A DNA stretch of 64,000 nucleotides from Ferrithrix thermotolerans DSM 19514 (GTDB taxonomy: Bacteria > Actinomycetota > Acidimicrobiia > Acidimicrobiales > Acidimicrobiaceae). Made by a program: the position numbers and the translations under genes. This document shows, in pieces, positions 42,412 to 53,588 of this stretch; positions within the stretch are counted from its first letter, which is position 1; the number at the start of each line of letters is the position of its first letter. The DNA lies in assembly GCF_900128965.1 (NCBI RefSeq), contig NZ_FQUL01000003.1, positions 1 to 64,000 on the forward strand, written 5' to 3'. The notes under the pieces are model-generated. The model did not search any database, had not been told where the DNA came from, and worked only from the letters and a program-made list of their open reading frames with translations.

Positions 42412-42840
42412 ATGGCAAAACGTCGAGTAACTGCGGTTGTGAAGATTAATCTTAATGCTGGAGCGGCTACCCCAGCCCCACCTGTAGGTACAGCTCTCGG
42501 ACCCCATGGAATCCAGACCATGGAGTTTGTGAAGCAGTATAATGCAGCTACGGAGGCTCAGAGGGGACAGGTCGTTCCGGTTGAGGTTACTATCTACGAC
42601 GATCGGTCATTCAGCTTTGTCCTAAAGACGTCACCCACGCCTGTTCTCTTGCGCCAGGCTGCTGGAATTGAGAAAGGCTCGGCTACAAACAAAAAAACAC
42701 AAGTTGGTACAGTGACTAAAGAGCAGGTTGCTGAGATCGCTAGAACCAAGATGCAGGACCTTAACGCTTACGACCTCGACGCTGCTATCAGGCAGATAGA
42801 AGGTACAGCTAGGTCCATGGGAATAGCCGTCGTCGATTGA
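42412..42840 (+). CDS. rplK: 50S ribosomal protein L11
   Basis: Part of the GTPase-associated centre on 23S rRNA. The 142 residues include the proline-rich [13 protein letters not shown] of the N-terminal domain, and the RNA-binding C-terminal domain with [19 protein letters not shown] 42412 follows GAAGTGAGTGAAGG. Next gene is rplA. Confidence 0.98.
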   Translation: MAKRRVTAVVKINLNAGAATPAPPVGTALGPHGIQTMEFVKQYNAATEAQRGQVVPVEVTIYDDRSFSFVLKTSPTPVLLRQAAGIEKGSATNKKTQVGTVTKEQVAEIARTKMQDLNAYDLDAAIRQIEGTARSMGIAVVD

Positions 42841-42869
42841 CGCGGCGAAAGATTGGGAGATCCTAAATA

Positions 42870-43595
42870 ATGAAAGTTACTAAAGTTCAAAAGATTCAGA
42901 GTCAGCTGGTAGACCCAGAAAAGCTGTACACTCCTATCGAGGCTATAGAGCTTGTCAAAAAGGCAGCGAAAGCCAAGTTCGACGAGACTGTCGAGATGGC
43001 CGTACGTTTGGGTGTTGACCCGAGAAAAGCAGACCAGATAGTTAGGGGTACGGTAGCTCTTCCCTCAGGAACCGGCAAGGATGTGAGGGTCGCAGTATTT
43101 GCTGCTGGAGACGCTGCGGCTGAGGCACGGGAAGCAGGGGCAGACGTGGTTGGAGCAGACGACCTTGTAGCCAGAGTAGAAAAAGAGGGGTTTTTGGACT
43201 TTGACGTTGCTATTGCGACACCCGATCTCATGCCCCAGGTAGGACGACTGGGTCGCGTACTGGGTCCACGCGGTCTTATGCCAAACCCAAAGACCGGAAC
43301 GGTTACTACCGACGTCGGCCGAGCGGTAACCGAGTTCAAAGGAGGCCGCGTCGAATACAGAACCGACAAAGTTGGGATCGTACACGTCAGAATTGGTAAG
43401 GTCTCGTTCTCAACCAATCAGCTCGCAGAGAACTTCCGGGCAGTCATCGAAGAACTGCAAAGAGCTAAACCAGCGTCTGCGAAAGGACGTTACTTTAGAA
43501 GCGTGAGTCTTTCCTCAACTATGGGCCCAGGTATCAAGGTAGACACAAACAAGTTGAGGTTGACAGATGAAGATGTGGCTCAAAGCGCTGCGTAA
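42870..43595 (+). CDS. rplA: 50S ribosomal protein L1
   Basis: Forms the mobile L1 stalk at the tRNA exit site. The 241-residue protein has [18 protein letters not shown] near 48 and the signature [18 protein letters not shown] near 127. It is often a translational repressor of its own operon in bacteria; no leader test was possible here. Confidence 0.98.
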   Translation: MKVTKVQKIQSQLVDPEKLYTPIEAIELVKKAAKAKFDETVEMAVRLGVDPRKADQIVRGTVALPSGTGKDVRVAVFAAGDAAAEAREAGADVVGADDLVARVEKEGFLDFDVAIATPDLMPQVGRLGRVLGPRGLMPNPKTGTVTTDVGRAVTEFKGGRVEYRTDKVGIVHVRIGKVSFSTNQLAENFRAVIEELQRAKPASAKGRYFRSVSLSSTMGPGIKVDTNKLRLTDEDVAQSAA

Positions 43596-43599
43596 TCGC

Positions 43600-43756
43600 A
43601 GGGGTTTGCTCCACGTTATGGTAGATTAGTTTTTCGTTCAACTCAGCTCTGATTCGCTGAAGAGGTCCGGTGCTCGACGAGCTTAAAGGTTTTCCGCCTG
43701 ATGAAGCGATCTCTCCGAGTCGGGTGAGTGGGCAATTGAAGCACTCGAGGAGAAGT
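43600..43756 (+). promoter_or_regulatory. candidate L10 leader upstream of rplJ
   Basis: The 161-nt gap between rplA and the rplJ ATG is GC-balanced, carries several short complementary stretches (CGCAGGGG, GTGCTCGACGAGC, GCCTGATGAAGCG) and includes a kink-turn-like CTGATGA. In many bacteria the L10(L12)4 complex binds a leader at this site and represses rplJL. The assignment rests on position and these elements only. An open frame runs through the stretch from 43670 but is not a credible coding start. Confidence 0.4.
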
Positions 43757-44287
43757 ATGGAACAGCCAAGACCTGAAAAGGTGGCAATTGTTGAGGAGTT
43801 GAAGGAGCGCTTTGACAGCTCAGCAGCGGTTCTCGTTACCGAGTACCGTGGACTAAAGGTGTCGGAGCTTGAAGAGTTGCGTCGGGAGCTCAAAGCAAAG
43901 GGTGCAGATATCAAAGTATTCAAGAATACTTTGGTAAGAATTGCAGCCTCGCAAAGCGGTAACTCAGTTGTAGAGCCTCTGCTTGAGGGTCCGACAGCAC
44001 TAACCTTCGTCAAGGATGATCCTGCGGCTATCGCCAAATCTTTGAGGGAGTTTGCAAAGGCAAAGCCAGCCCTAGTTCTAAAGGGCGGCCTGATGGGTGG
44101 GAAGAAGCTAGGTGTCGAAGAGACTCTTGCTCTGGCTGATCTCCCCTCCCGTGAGGTTTTGCTTGCGCAGTTTGCTGGAGCACTTAGTGCGCCGATGCAG
44201 AAGTTTGCGTCTCTTCTCAAGGCAGTTCCTCAAAACTTTGCCTATGCTCTTCAGGCGTTAATCGACAGTAAGAGTGAGCAGGGTTAG
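43757..44287 (+). CDS. rplJ: 50S ribosomal protein L10
   Basis: Base of the L7/L12 stalk. ATG 43757 has GAGGAGAAG just upstream and gives MEQPRPEKVAIVEELKERF, 176 residues, as expected. Motifs: VLVTEYRGLKVSELEELRRE and FKNTLVRIA. The frame is open further upstream, but that part falls in the probable leader. Confidence 0.96.
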   Translation: MEQPRPEKVAIVEELKERFDSSAAVLVTEYRGLKVSELEELRRELKAKGADIKVFKNTLVRIAASQSGNSVVEPLLEGPTALTFVKDDPAAIAKSLREFAKAKPALVLKGGLMGGKKLGVEETLALADLPSREVLLAQFAGALSAPMQKFASLLKAVPQNFAYALQALIDSKSEQG

Positions 44288-44358
44288 TTCCGCTTCGTCT
44301 CAGCGTTTAGTTGTTTTATTGGTAGGCCCGGAGGGGCAGTGTAAGGAGTTGATCTCAG

Positions 44359-44742
44359 TTGGCAAGTAAAGAAGAAATTTTGGATGCGATAGCGTCGATG
44401 ACCGTGCTTGAGCTATCGGAGCTTTTGAAGGAGTTCGAAGAGAAGTTCGGAGTAACTGCCGCTGCTCCAGTGGCTGTGGCAGCGGCTGTGCCAGCAGGTG
44501 GCGGAGCGGCAGAGGCTGCGGTTGAGGAACAAGATGAGTTTGACGTGGTCCTGACGTCCGCTGGAGATAAAAAGATTCAGGTTATCAAGGAAGTTCGTAC
44601 CCTTACGAATCTAGGACTGAAAGAGGCAAAGGATCTTGTGGACGGTGCTCCCAAGACCGTCTTAGAGAAGGTTTCGAAGGAAGATGCCGAGAAAGCCAAA
44701 GCTGCTCTCGAAGGAGCCGGAGCTACAGTCGAACTGAAGTAG
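44359..44742 (+). CDS. rplL: 50S ribosomal protein L7/L12
   Basis: Stalk protein that recruits translational GTPases, in several copies per ribosome. The 127-residue protein has an N-terminal dimer domain ([13 protein letters not shown]), an Ala-rich hinge near 35-55 and the C-terminal [20 protein letters not shown] block. The start is TTG 44359; AAGGAG lies 11 nt before it, a rather long spacing. A strong terminator follows. Confidence 0.96.
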   Translation: MASKEEILDAIASMTVLELSELLKEFEEKFGVTAAAPVAVAAAVPAGGGAAEAAVEEQDEFDVVLTSAGDKKIQVIKEVRTLTNLGLKEAKDLVDGAPKTVLEKVSKEDAEKAKAALEGAGATVELK

Positions 44743-44756
44743 TTTGTGCTAAAGTT

Positions 44757-44792
44757 AAAGCCGGAGGTCTCTACTTGAGCCTCCGGCTTTTT
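44757..44792 (+). terminator. rho-independent terminator between rplL and rpoB
   Basis: AAAGCCGGAGG (44757-44767) pairs perfectly with CCTCCGGCTTT (44780-44790) around a 12-nt loop and ends in five T. It starts 15 nt after the rplL stop. An attenuator at this junction, lowering rpoBC output relative to stalk proteins, is known from E. coli. Confidence 0.85.
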
Positions 44793-44953
44793 GCTTATTT
44801 GCGCGCCTGAGTTTTAGTGTTGTTGTTCTATACTTACTATTGTCGTGCGTAGAGTCTCTGTCTTTAGGTTATTTTCTTGCCTAGCCCCCTCGCGTTCGGT
44901 TTTCACGACCATGAGGTGGATGTGACTTTCATTAAATTTAGAGGAGTTGCTCG

Positions 44954-47900
44954 TTGAGTTTCCGTTCGAAGTCTCCGGAACGATATTCATTTGCCAATGT
45001 GGACGAGGTTTTGCCCTTGCCCGATTTGGTATCTATTCAAAGTGATTCGTTTGAGTGGTTTTTACGTGAGGGGCTGGTCGAAACCTTCAGGGACATCTCC
45101 CCGATAGAAGACTTTACAGGGCAGCTCTCTTTAGAGCTTGAGTTTGATCCGGACGATCCGGATCTCCGTCCCCCGCCGAAGTACTCTGTCGAAGAGTGCA
45201 AAGAAAAGGATATGACGTATTCGGCTCCTATCTTCGTGCGTGCGAGGTTCTCTAATAAGGCCACATACGAAATTAAAGAGCAAACCGTGTTTATGGGTGA
45301 CTTCCCGATGATGACCAATCGGGGTACCTTCATAATCAATGGAACTGAACGCGTTGTGGTCTCGCAACTCGTTCGTTCTCCGGGGGTTCTGTTCCAAGAA
45401 GGTAGAGACTCCAAGACGATTGTGACCGCTACGATCAATCCATACCGTGGGGAGTGGATTGAGTTTGACGTTGAAAGCAAGCCTGGTCGGGATATTACGG
45501 CGGGGGCTCGGGTGGCCAGGAAACGTCGTCTGCCCATCTTCACGTTACTGAGAGCTCTAGGTTACGGTGATCCTGAAATTATCGATCGCTTCGTTCGTCA
45601 CTTTGACTTCCTTGAGGCACAGTGGGAGAAGGAGAAGGCGGACTACGCAAAAGAGGAAACTGCGCTACTGAACAAGGATCGAGATGCAGATTTGGCTAAA
45701 GCCAGAGAGGATGCTGCGCTTATAGAGATCTTCCGAAGGGCTCGACCGGGCGAGCCACCTACTGCCGATACGGCTAGGTCTTACTTCGAGATGGCGTTCT
45801 TTTCACCGAAACGCTACGACCTCACGAAGGTGGGTAGATACAAGCTCAACCGTAAGTTAGGCCCCGAGATCCAAAAGCTCTCTGAGATACTGCAGATTCC
45901 GCTTGTTGCGGACCCAGAGTATCCCACGGTACTGTCGCGAGCGGAGATTCTTGCGACGGCATCGTACATGCTTCACTTGGCTTCTGGCGTTCCAGGGTAT
46001 CGGTTTGACGACCAGGACCACTTTGCGAATCGGCGCGTAAGGAGCGTTGGCGAGCTTATACAAAATCAACTTCGGATGGGTCTATCTCGACTCGAGCGAC
46101 TCGTACGAGAGAGAATGACGACTCAAGACGTAGAAGCGATCACTCCGCAGACTCTCATAAACATAAGACCTGTCGTCGCCGCTATCAAAGAGTTTTTCGG
46201 GACTTCTCAGCTGTCTCAGTTCATGGATCAGAACAATCCTTTATCTGGTCTTGCACACAAGCGACGTCTCTCTGCGCTTGGCCCCGGAGGTCTCTCGAGG
46301 GAGAGGGCTGGATTTGAGGTACGAGATGTCCACTCCTCACATTACGGGCGTATGTGCCCAATCGAAACCCCGGAGGGCCCTAACATCGGCTTGATTGGAG
46401 CCCTTGCAACCTTTGCAAAGGTAAATGACCATGGGTTTATAGAGACTCCCTATAGAAAGGTAGTTGACGGGCGCGTAACCGACGAGATCGTTTATCTCGC
46501 TGCCGACGAAGAAGAAGAGTATGTTATTGCCCAGGCGTCGGCGAAGATAGACTCAGAGGGCAGATTCTTGGAAGACAGGGTCTTGGTCAGAAGGGCGCCA
46601 CAAGGAGCAGTGGTTAGGGTTGGGGCAAACGCAGTGTCCTACGGATCTACGTCAGAGGTAGATGTCGTGCCAGCCTCCGAAGTAGATTTAATGGATGTCT
46701 CTCCGAAGCAGATCATTTCGGTTTCAACCTCCCTGATACCCTTCATCGAACATGACGATGCGAACAGGGCCCTAATGGGGGCAAACATGCAGAAACAGGC
46801 GGTTCCGCTTGTTGTTCCTGAGGCTCCCTATATCGGAACAGGTGTTGAGGCCAGAGCTGCCCAAGATGCAGGGGATGTGATCTTAGCGGAGGGTACAGGA
46901 GTAGTAACAGAGGTCTCGGGAGAGACGATCGTAGTCGAATACTCCCCAGGACAAGGCGACAGATACGGAAATGCTCTTGGAAGAAAGGTCTACAGACTAT
47001 CGAAGTTCAAGAGATCAAATCAAAATACCTGCCTCAATCAAAAGGTCCTTGTTGAAGTAGGGCGACAGGTTGAAAAGGGAGACCTTTTGGCCGATGGCCC
47101 CGCAACTCACAACGGTGAGCTTGCCTTGGGTAAGAATCTTCTTGTTGCCTTTATGCCTTGGGAAGGCTACAACTATGAGGATGCAATTATCCTCTCGGAG
47201 AGGCTCGTGAGGGACGATGTGCTGACGTCGATTCACATCGAAGAGTATGAGACCGATGCTAGGGATACCAAGCTTGGAGCGGAAGAGATCACACGGGATA
47301 TCCCCAATCTCTCGGAGGAGATCCTTGCTGATCTCGACGAACGGGGTATAGTCAGGATCGGTGCAGAGGTGGGGCCTGGTGACATCCTCGTCGGTAAGGT
47401 GACACCTAAAGGCGAGACTGAGCTAACACCGGAGGAAAGGCTGCTCAGAGCTATCTTCGGCGAGAAGTCGAGGGAGGTTAGAGACACTTCACTCAAGGTT
47501 CCACACGGTGAGTCAGGAAAGGTGATCGACGTAAAGGTCTTTACCAGAGAGGACTCCACGGAGCTGGCTCCAGGGGTAAATCAGCTCGTGAGAGTGTATG
47601 TGGCCCAAAGGCGCAAGATTACTGAAGGTGACAAGCTTGCTGGACGACACGGCAACAAGGGAGTCATATCAAAGATTCTGCCCGTCGAGGATATGCCGTA
47701 CCTATCAGATGGAACGCCGGTCGACATCATCTTGAGCCCACTTGGTGTTCCTTCAAGAATGAACGTCGGACAGGTGCTTGAGTCCCACCTAGGATATGCT
47801 GCCCGTTGGGGATGGAAGTCAAACGAACTAGCGAGCCTTCCCGTCAAAGGTACAGAGTATAAGACCAGACCTCGGACTGAGCCTTCTACGTGGGTGGCAA

Positions 47901-48568
47901 CACCCGTGTTTGACGGAGCTCACTGGGACGAGGAAAGCAAATCGGGCCGACACCCAACGATTCAACAGGTGTTTGAGGATCTGCACCCAGACTCTGCCGA
48001 TGGACGACGTCAGATAGGGATCGATGGTAAGGCTACTTTATTTAACGGGCGAACCGGAGAGCCTTACGACAACCCAATTTCCGTCGGTTACGTGTACATA
48101 CTGAAGTTGGCTCACCTCGTGGATGACAAGATACACGCCCGTTCTACTGGTCCTTACTCCATGATTACTCAGCAACCATTGGGAGGTAAAGCTCAGTTTG
48201 GTGGCCAGCGATTTGGAGAGATGGAAGTTTGGGCGCTCGAGGCTTATGGTGCTGCATACGCCCTGCAGGAGCTCTTGACCATTAAGTCAGACGACGTGGT
48301 GGGACGTGTGAAGGTGTACGAATCCATTGTTAAGGGAGAAAACATTCCCGAGCCAGGTATTCCAGAGAGCTTCAAGGTGTTGATCAAGGAAATGCAGTCT
48401 CTTTGTCTAAATGTAGAGGTTCTCTCTGCGCAAGGTGAAGAGATCCAGATAAGGGAACTTGATGAAGATGCCTATCGTAGCGTTGAGGAACTTGGTATCG
48501 ATATCTCAAGACCAGAGAGAGGGTCTGATTACGGTGAAGGTTACAGAAGCGAGGACGGGGGTCTTTAA
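44954..48568 (+). CDS. rpoB: DNA-directed RNA polymerase subunit beta
   Basis: Catalytic beta subunit, 1204 residues. The rifampicin region reads [18 protein letters not shown], then [13 protein letters not shown]; His and Ser at the main resistance sites are wild type, with Ala where Thr is common before His. Further motifs are [20 protein letters not shown] and [14 protein letters not shown]. The start is TTG 44954, with GAGGAG 8 nt upstream. The 160-nt gap after the rplL terminator has a possible -10 (TATACT, 44830-44835), so rpoBC probably also has its own promoter. Confidence 0.98.
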   Translation: MSFRSKSPERYSFANVDEVLPLPDLVSIQSDSFEWFLREGLVETFRDISPIEDFTGQLSLELEFDPDDPDLRPPPKYSVEECKEKDMTYSAPIFVRARFSNKATYEIKEQTVFMGDFPMMTNRGTFIINGTERVVVSQLVRSPGVLFQEGRDSKTIVTATINPYRGEWIEFDVESKPGRDITAGARVARKRRLPIFTLLRALGYGDPEIIDRFVRHFDFLEAQWEKEKADYAKEETALLNKDRDADLAKAREDAALIEIFRRARPGEPPTADTARSYFEMAFFSPKRYDLTKVGRYKLNRKLGPEIQKLSEILQIPLVADPEYPTVLSRAEILATASYMLHLASGVPGYRFDDQDHFANRRVRSVGELIQNQLRMGLSRLERLVRERMTTQDVEAITPQTLINIRPVVAAIKEFFGTSQLSQFMDQNNPLSGLAHKRRLSALGPGGLSRERAGFEVRDVHSSHYGRMCPIETPEGPNIGLIGALATFAKVNDHGFIETPYRKVVDGRVTDEIVYLAADEEEEYVIAQASAKIDSEGRFLEDRVLVRRAPQGAVVRVGANAVSYGSTSEVDVVPASEVDLMDVSPKQIISVSTSLIPFIEHDDANRALMGANMQKQAVPLVVPEAPYIGTGVEARAAQDAGDVILAEGTGVVTEVSGETIVVEYSPGQGDRYGNALGRKVYRLSKFKRSNQNTCLNQKVLVEVGRQVEKGDLLADGPATHNGELALGKNLLVAFMPWEGYNYEDAIILSERLVRDDVLTSIHIEEYETDARDTKLGAEEITRDIPNLSEEILADLDERGIVRIGAEVGPGDILVGKVTPKGETELTPEERLLRAIFGEKSREVRDTSLKVPHGESGKVIDVKVFTREDSTELAPGVNQLVRVYVAQRRKITEGDKLAGRHGNKGVISKILPVEDMPYLSDGTPVDIILSPLGVPSRMNVGQVLESHLGYAARWGWKSNELASLPVKGTEYKTRPRTEPSTWVATPVFDGAHWDEESKSGRHPTIQQVFEDLHPDSADGRRQIGIDGKATLFNGRTGEPYDNPISVGYVYILKLAHLVDDKIHARSTGPYSMITQQPLGGKAQFGGQRFGEMEVWALEAYGAAYALQELLTIKSDDVVGRVKVYESIVKGENIPEPGIPESFKVLIKEMQSLCLNVEVLSAQGEEIQIRELDEDAYRSVEELGIDISRPERGSDYGEGYRSEDGGL

Positions 48569-51500
48569 TGCTTGATTTAAACAACTTTGAACAGCTGCGT
48601 ATAGGCCTAGCTACCTCCGAGGATATTCTTACCTGGTCGCATGGTGAGGTGAAAAAACCTGAGACCATCAACTACAGAACGCTTCGTCCAGAAAAAGACG
48701 GTTTGTTTTGCGAAAAGATATTTGGTCCTACAAGGGACTGGGAATGCTCCTGTGGTAAGTATAAGAGAGTTCGTTTCAAGGGTATCATCTGCGAGCGATG
48801 TGGAGTTGAGGTAACCCGCTCCAAGGTACGTAGAGAACGTATGGGCCATATTCAGCTGGCGGCACCAGTCGTTCATATATGGTACCTAAGAGGCACAAGA
48901 TCCTGGCTGGCGTATCTTCTGATGGGAACTACCACCAAAGAAGAACTCAAGGCAAAGCAGCTTGAAAAGGTGATATATTTCGCTGCCAACCTGGTTACCT
49001 GGGTCGATGTTGATCGCAGGCATGAGGATCTTCCCAACCTAGAGGCGGAGCTTTTGGAGGAGCTCAAAGAACTTGAAAGTCAGAGAGATCTAGCGATCGA
49101 AAAGCAGTTTCAAGACCTTGAGCGAGACCTAGCCGAGCTTGAGGCAGGGTCGGCTAAAGACGCTGACTTACGAGCCCGCCAAAAGCAGGCGGATAAGGAG
49201 ATCGCTTACCTCAGGGATCGTTTTGATGGAAAGATAGAGTTGTATCGGCGTGCCTTCGAAGAGTTCAGAGAGCTTCATGGTCGCATGATCATCGAGGATG
49301 AGCTTCTATGGCGTGAGCTCAAGGATCGCTACGGTGATTACTTTGAAGGCGGCATGGGAGCGGAGGCCATCGCTAAACTGATCGAAAGGCTTGATCTTGA
49401 TCAGGAGGAAGCAAAACTCCGGGAGATGATAGAGCCGATCGATAGTAAGAGACCTTTGTCGGTTCAGAGGCGGCAAAAGGCGATCAAGAGACTGAAGATC
49501 GTTTCGGCGTTTAATCGGCGCGACGAAAACAATCGAAGAATTAATGACCCTGGTGCAATGATACTTGAGGTCGTTCCGGTTATTCCACCGGATCTTCGTC
49601 CGATGGTGCAGCTCGATGGTGGTCGCTTCGCTACCTCGGACCTCAATGATCTCTACCGCAGAGTTATAAATCGAAACAACCGATTGAAAAGACTCCTTGA
49701 GCTTGGTGCTCCAGAGATCATTGTCAACAATGAAAAGAGAATGCTTCAAGAGGCGGTTGACGCCCTTTTCGATAACGGAAGGCGTGGGCGTCCTGTTGCG
49801 GGTCCTGGGAACAGGCCTCTAAAGAGCCTCTCGGATATGTTGAAGGGCAAGCAGGGACGTTTTAGGCAAAACCTGCTTGGGAAACGTGTTGACTACTCGG
49901 GTAGAAGCGTAATAGTTGTTGGCCCGAAGCTGAAGTTGCATCAATGCGGCCTACCAAAGCAGATGGCTTTGGAACTATTTAAGCCATTCGTGATGAAGCG
50001 CTTGGTTGATCTGGACTATGCGCAGAACATCAAGTCTGCTAAGAGGATGGTAGAGCGCCGGAGACCTCAGGTTTGGGAGGTTTTGGACTCTGTCATCAAA
50101 GAGCATCCTGTGATGCTCAACCGTGCTCCCACGCTTCACAGACTAGGAATCCAGGCGTTCGAGCCTGTGCTTGTAGAGGGCAAAGCAATTCAGATTCATC
50201 CTCTCGTTTGTGCTGCATTCAACGCTGACTTCGACGGTGACCAGATGGCTGTACACCTACCTCTCTCGCCTGAGGCTCAGGCTGAGGCAAGGGTGCTCAT
50301 GCTCTCAGCGAACAACATAATCTCTCCTGCTACGGGGCGCCCGATCACTGTTCCTACTCAGGATATGGTGTTTGGTATCTACTACCTTACGACCGAGGTA
50401 CCTGGGTCTATCGGTGAGGGTAGGGTCTTCAGACACCTGCATGAGGTGGAGATGGCCTATGAAGCAAAGGAAGTCACCGTTCACACTAAGGTCAAATACA
50501 GGCGAGCCGTTGGGCAGGATGAGGAGGGTACGCCGCTTTACGAGACCATCGAGACGACGGTAGGGCGTATATTCTTCAACCAAACTCTTCCAAAAGGATT
50601 CCGATTCGTCAATGAACTTATCGGCAAGAAGGCGACTCCGATCGGTGCAATCGTTGAAGAGATCGCCAACAACTATCCCAAGGGAGTTGCACAGGAGTCT
50701 CTCGATAAAATCAAAGCGATTGGATTTCGGTTTGCCTCCCAAAGTGGCTTGACGATCTCGATCAACGACGTGCGTACTCCTGCAAATAAAGCTGAGATTA
50801 TTGATCGACATGAAAAAGAGGCCCAAAAGGCCGAACAACAGTTCAAGCGTGGAATCATCACCGATGATGAGCGCAAGCAAAAAGAGATTGAGATCTGGAC
50901 GGCTGCCAACTCGGAGATAGGCCGGGCGATGGATCAGATGATAGCTTCTGATACCTTCAATCCTATAAATATGATGGTTGACTCTGGAGCGCGTGGTAAC
51001 GCACAACAGATCAGGCAGATCTCGGGTATGAAGGGTCTTGTCTCTAATCCTCGCGGAGAGATGATACCCCGACCGATCGTGTCTTCTTTCCGAGAGGGTC
51101 TATCGGTCCTGGAGTATTTTATCTCGACCCACGGAGCCAGAAAGGGGCTTGCTGATACTGCGCTTAGGACTGCGGACTCTGGCTATCTCACCAGGAGACT
51201 CGTCGATGTGGCGCAAGAACTGATCGTACGGGAGCTCGACTGTGGGACCTCACGCGGTATCTGGATAGAAGACGTTCGACCTGATGAGGCCGGAAAGCGG
51301 TACTATCTGGAGACACGTGCGTATGGGCGAGTCTTAGCCGAGTCCGTGGCTCTATCGGATGGCTCGGTGATGGAGGCTGGAACGCTTCTGACCGATAAGC
51401 TTGTGGCCCAGCTTCGAAACGACGAGGGGGTCAATCGAATTAGAGTTCGTTCAGTTCTAACCTGTGATACCGAACACGGTGTGTGTGCAATGTGTTATGG

Positions 51501-52521
51501 TCAGGCACTCGCTGGGGCAGGTCAAATTGAACTGGGTGAGGCGATCGGTGTCGTAGCTGCACAGTCGATCGGGGAGCCCGGCACGCAGCTCACGATGCGT
51601 ACCTTCCACCAAGGAGGTATTGCAGGTGAGGACATCACCCATGGTCTTCCGAGAGTCGTTGAACTATTCGAAGCTCGTACGCCAAAGGGCGCAGCGATCC
51701 TGTCCTACACCTCGGGTGTGGTGCGTATTGAGGAGGGCGAAGCTGTTCGTAGGGTGACCGTGGTATCGGATGAAGGGGAAGAAGAGAGCTACGACCTCTC
51801 TCTTCGTACCCACCTTGAGGTCGTTGACGGTCAAGAGGTTGAAGCGGGTGACGCTCTGGTAGAGGGTCCAAAGGATCCCAAACAACTTCTTGAGGTCAAA
51901 GGCATCCGGGAGACTCAGCAGTATCTCGTAGAAGAGGTGCAGAAGGTCTACCGAGACCAAGGTGTTTCCATACACGACAAGCACATTGAACTCATCGTTC
52001 GTCAGATGTTGCGGCGTGTAACGGTGGCTGAGCCGGGTGATACGGATTTTCTACCTGGAGAGCGCGTGGATGCTCGTGTGTATGCAGACACGAACCGAGC
52101 GGTTGTCTCCCGTGGTGGAAAGCCTGCAGAAGGCCGGCCTGAGCTTATGGGTATTACCAAGGCGTCTTTGGCGACTGAGTCTTGGCTTTCGGCAGCTTCC
52201 TTCCAAGAGACCACCAGGGTTCTCACGGAGGCAGCGATCGAAGGTAAGTCTGATTCTCTTCTTGGGTTGAAAGAGAACATCATTATAGGGAAATTAATAC
52301 CTGCTGGAACCGGAATGAAGAGCTACAGAGCCTTCCAGGTGAGTGCTCCTGATGCGAAGCCTCTTTCTTTCTGGTCGTCGCAGGACTACGATGATGACTA
52401 CGGATTTTACGGCGAGTATAGGGCGTCTGATGTAGTAGACGAAGGGTTCGATGTGTCTTATGATGTCGAGGACTTCGACTACAACGAAGATACTCCACCG
52501 GACCTTACCGGTGAACTGTAG
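48568..52521 (+). CDS. rpoC: DNA-directed RNA polymerase subunit beta'
   Basis: Catalytic beta' subunit, 1317 residues. The N-terminal zinc finger shows [20 protein letters not shown]. The active-site magnesium motif is [16 protein letters not shown] near 549-564. The bridge helix/trigger loop region has [17 protein letters not shown] charged coiled-coil insert at about 165-225 is usual for actinobacteria. The C-terminus ends in an acidic stretch. ATG 48568 shares one base with the rpoB stop, so the two are translationally coupled. Confidence 0.98.
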   Translation: MLDLNNFEQLRIGLATSEDILTWSHGEVKKPETINYRTLRPEKDGLFCEKIFGPTRDWECSCGKYKRVRFKGIICERCGVEVTRSKVRRERMGHIQLAAPVVHIWYLRGTRSWLAYLLMGTTTKEELKAKQLEKVIYFAANLVTWVDVDRRHEDLPNLEAELLEELKELESQRDLAIEKQFQDLERDLAELEAGSAKDADLRARQKQADKEIAYLRDRFDGKIELYRRAFEEFRELHGRMIIEDELLWRELKDRYGDYFEGGMGAEAIAKLIERLDLDQEEAKLREMIEPIDSKRPLSVQRRQKAIKRLKIVSAFNRRDENNRRINDPGAMILEVVPVIPPDLRPMVQLDGGRFATSDLNDLYRRVINRNNRLKRLLELGAPEIIVNNEKRMLQEAVDALFDNGRRGRPVAGPGNRPLKSLSDMLKGKQGRFRQNLLGKRVDYSGRSVIVVGPKLKLHQCGLPKQMALELFKPFVMKRLVDLDYAQNIKSAKRMVERRRPQVWEVLDSVIKEHPVMLNRAPTLHRLGIQAFEPVLVEGKAIQIHPLVCAAFNADFDGDQMAVHLPLSPEAQAEARVLMLSANNIISPATGRPITVPTQDMVFGIYYLTTEVPGSIGEGRVFRHLHEVEMAYEAKEVTVHTKVKYRRAVGQDEEGTPLYETIETTVGRIFFNQTLPKGFRFVNELIGKKATPIGAIVEEIANNYPKGVAQESLDKIKAIGFRFASQSGLTISINDVRTPANKAEIIDRHEKEAQKAEQQFKRGIITDDERKQKEIEIWTAANSEIGRAMDQMIASDTFNPINMMVDSGARGNAQQIRQISGMKGLVSNPRGEMIPRPIVSSFREGLSVLEYFISTHGARKGLADTALRTADSGYLTRRLVDVAQELIVRELDCGTSRGIWIEDVRPDEAGKRYYLETRAYGRVLAESVALSDGSVMEAGTLLTDKLVAQLRNDEGVNRIRVRSVLTCDTEHGVCAMCYGQALAGAGQIELGEAIGVVAAQSIGEPGTQLTMRTFHQGGIAGEDITHGLPRVVELFEARTPKGAAILSYTSGVVRIEEGEAVRRVTVVSDEGEEESYDLSLRTHLEVVDGQEVEAGDALVEGPKDPKQLLEVKGIRETQQYLVEEVQKVYRDQGVSIHDKHIELIVRQMLRRVTVAEPGDTDFLPGERVDARVYADTNRAVVSRGGKPAEGRPELMGITKASLATESWLSAASFQETTRVLTEAAIEGKSDSLLGLKENIIIGKLIPAGTGMKSYRAFQVSAPDAKPLSFWSSQDYDDDYGFYGEYRASDVVDEGFDVSYDVEDFDYNEDTPPDLTGEL

Positions 52522-52540
52522 GGTAATTGTGGATAAAATT

Positions 52541-52586
52541 ATGCGGGCGGACACGGTTTTTGTACCGAAGAGTAGGCCGTCCGCAT
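52541..52586 (+). terminator. nested hairpin between rpoC and rpsL, terminator or leader
   Basis: ATGCGGGCGG (52541-52550) pairs with CCGTCCGCAT (52577-52586) with one G-U. A shifted register GCGGAC/GTCCGC is also perfect, so two folds compete. Inside, CGGT/ACCG (52554-52567) makes a second stem. No T-run follows. It could end rpoBC transcripts or act in the leader of the rpsL operon. Confidence 0.4.
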
Positions 52587-52660
52587 ATTATGTAACTTTG
52601 GTTTGTCGCGGTGGAAGATGTCTGCCGCAGACTCAATGAAAATTTTGAGAGAGGATTGTC

Positions 52661-53032
52661 GTGCCTACGATCGCTCAACTGGTGCGCAAAGGTCGAGAGA
52701 CCAAGAGAACTAAGACGAAGACTCCGGCTCTAAAGGGGTCGCCTCAAAGGCGTGGGGTCTGCACAAGGGTGTATACCACTACACCAAAGAAGCCCAACTC
52801 AGCGCTTCGAAAGGTAGCTCGAGTGAGGCTTACCTCCGGTGTCGAGGTAACCGCCTACATTCCAGGTGTGGGACACAACCTTCAGGAACACTCCATAGTA
52901 CTTGTTCGTGGTGGTCGTGTGAAGGATCTTCCTGGAGTGCGATACAAGATCATTAGAGGAACCTTAGATACTGCAGGGGTTAAGAACAGAAAGCAAGCTA
53001 GAAGTCGCTACGGCGCAAAGAGGGAGAAGTAA
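52661..53032 (+). CDS. rpsL: 30S ribosomal protein S12
   Basis: Decoding-site protein, 123 residues. [17 protein letters not shown] and [20 protein letters not shown] hold the two lysines at which streptomycin resistance arises; both are wild type. Start is GTG 52661. First gene of the str operon (rpsL-rpsG-fusA-tuf). Confidence 0.98.
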   Translation: MPTIAQLVRKGRETKRTKTKTPALKGSPQRRGVCTRVYTTTPKKPNSALRKVARVRLTSGVEVTAYIPGVGHNLQEHSIVLVRGGRVKDLPGVRYKIIRGTLDTAGVKNRKQARSRYGAKREK

Positions 53033-53036
53033 AGAC

Positions 53037-53507
53037 GTGCCACGGAAAGGTCCAGTAGAGCGCAGAGAGTTGGCGCCAGATCCAGTGTTCCACTCCGTAC
53101 TGGTAACCCAGTTGACTAACAAGGTTCTGTCCAGGGGTAAAAAGACTTTAGCGCAGCACATCGTCTACGGTGCCTTGGAAGAGATTCGAGAAAAGACTGG
53201 TAATGACCCTTTGACCGTACTAAAAAGAGCGGTTGAAAATACCAAACCAGAGCTTGAAGTCAGGTCGCGGCGAGTCGGGGGTGCGACGTATCAGGTTCCG
53301 GTGGACGTCAAAAACAGAAGAGGAACGACTCTCTCGATACGTTGGATCGTGGGCTACTCCCGAGCAAGAAGAGAAAAGACGATGGTTCAGAGGTTGGCTA
53401 ACGAGATCCTTGACGCTTCCTCGGGCATCGGGGCATCGGTTAAACGTAAAGAGGACCTGCACAAGATGGCTGAGTCCAATAAGGCGTTTGCACACTATAG
53501 GTGGTAG
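53037..53507 (+). CDS. rpsG: 30S ribosomal protein S7
   Basis: Nucleates the 30S head. The 156 residues include the [15 protein letters not shown] block near 76 and the C-terminal [23 protein letters not shown] 53037 follows rpsL by 4 nt. Confidence 0.98.
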   Translation: MPRKGPVERRELAPDPVFHSVLVTQLTNKVLSRGKKTLAQHIVYGALEEIREKTGNDPLTVLKRAVENTKPELEVRSRRVGGATYQVPVDVKNRRGTTLSIRWIVGYSRARREKTMVQRLANEILDASSGIGASVKRKEDLHKMAESNKAFAHYRW

Positions 53508-53588
53508 CTAACCGGCGTCTTGTTCGGCAGGGTTTTAGGTATGAGCGATAGCTTGAGATTTTAAGAAAAGGGATTAAGCACAGTAAAA

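Noticed and set aside
41810-42418. 202-codon minus-strand ORF
   Set aside because: Antisense to nusG, no start signal or recognisable motif.
43670-43756. N-terminal extension of L10
   Set aside because: The open frame has no ribosome site at 43670 and runs through the probable leader; ATG 43757 has both signal and family start.
43534-44220. 228-codon minus-strand ORF
   Set aside because: Antisense to rplJ and its leader; Ser/Arg-rich composition typical of a shadow frame.
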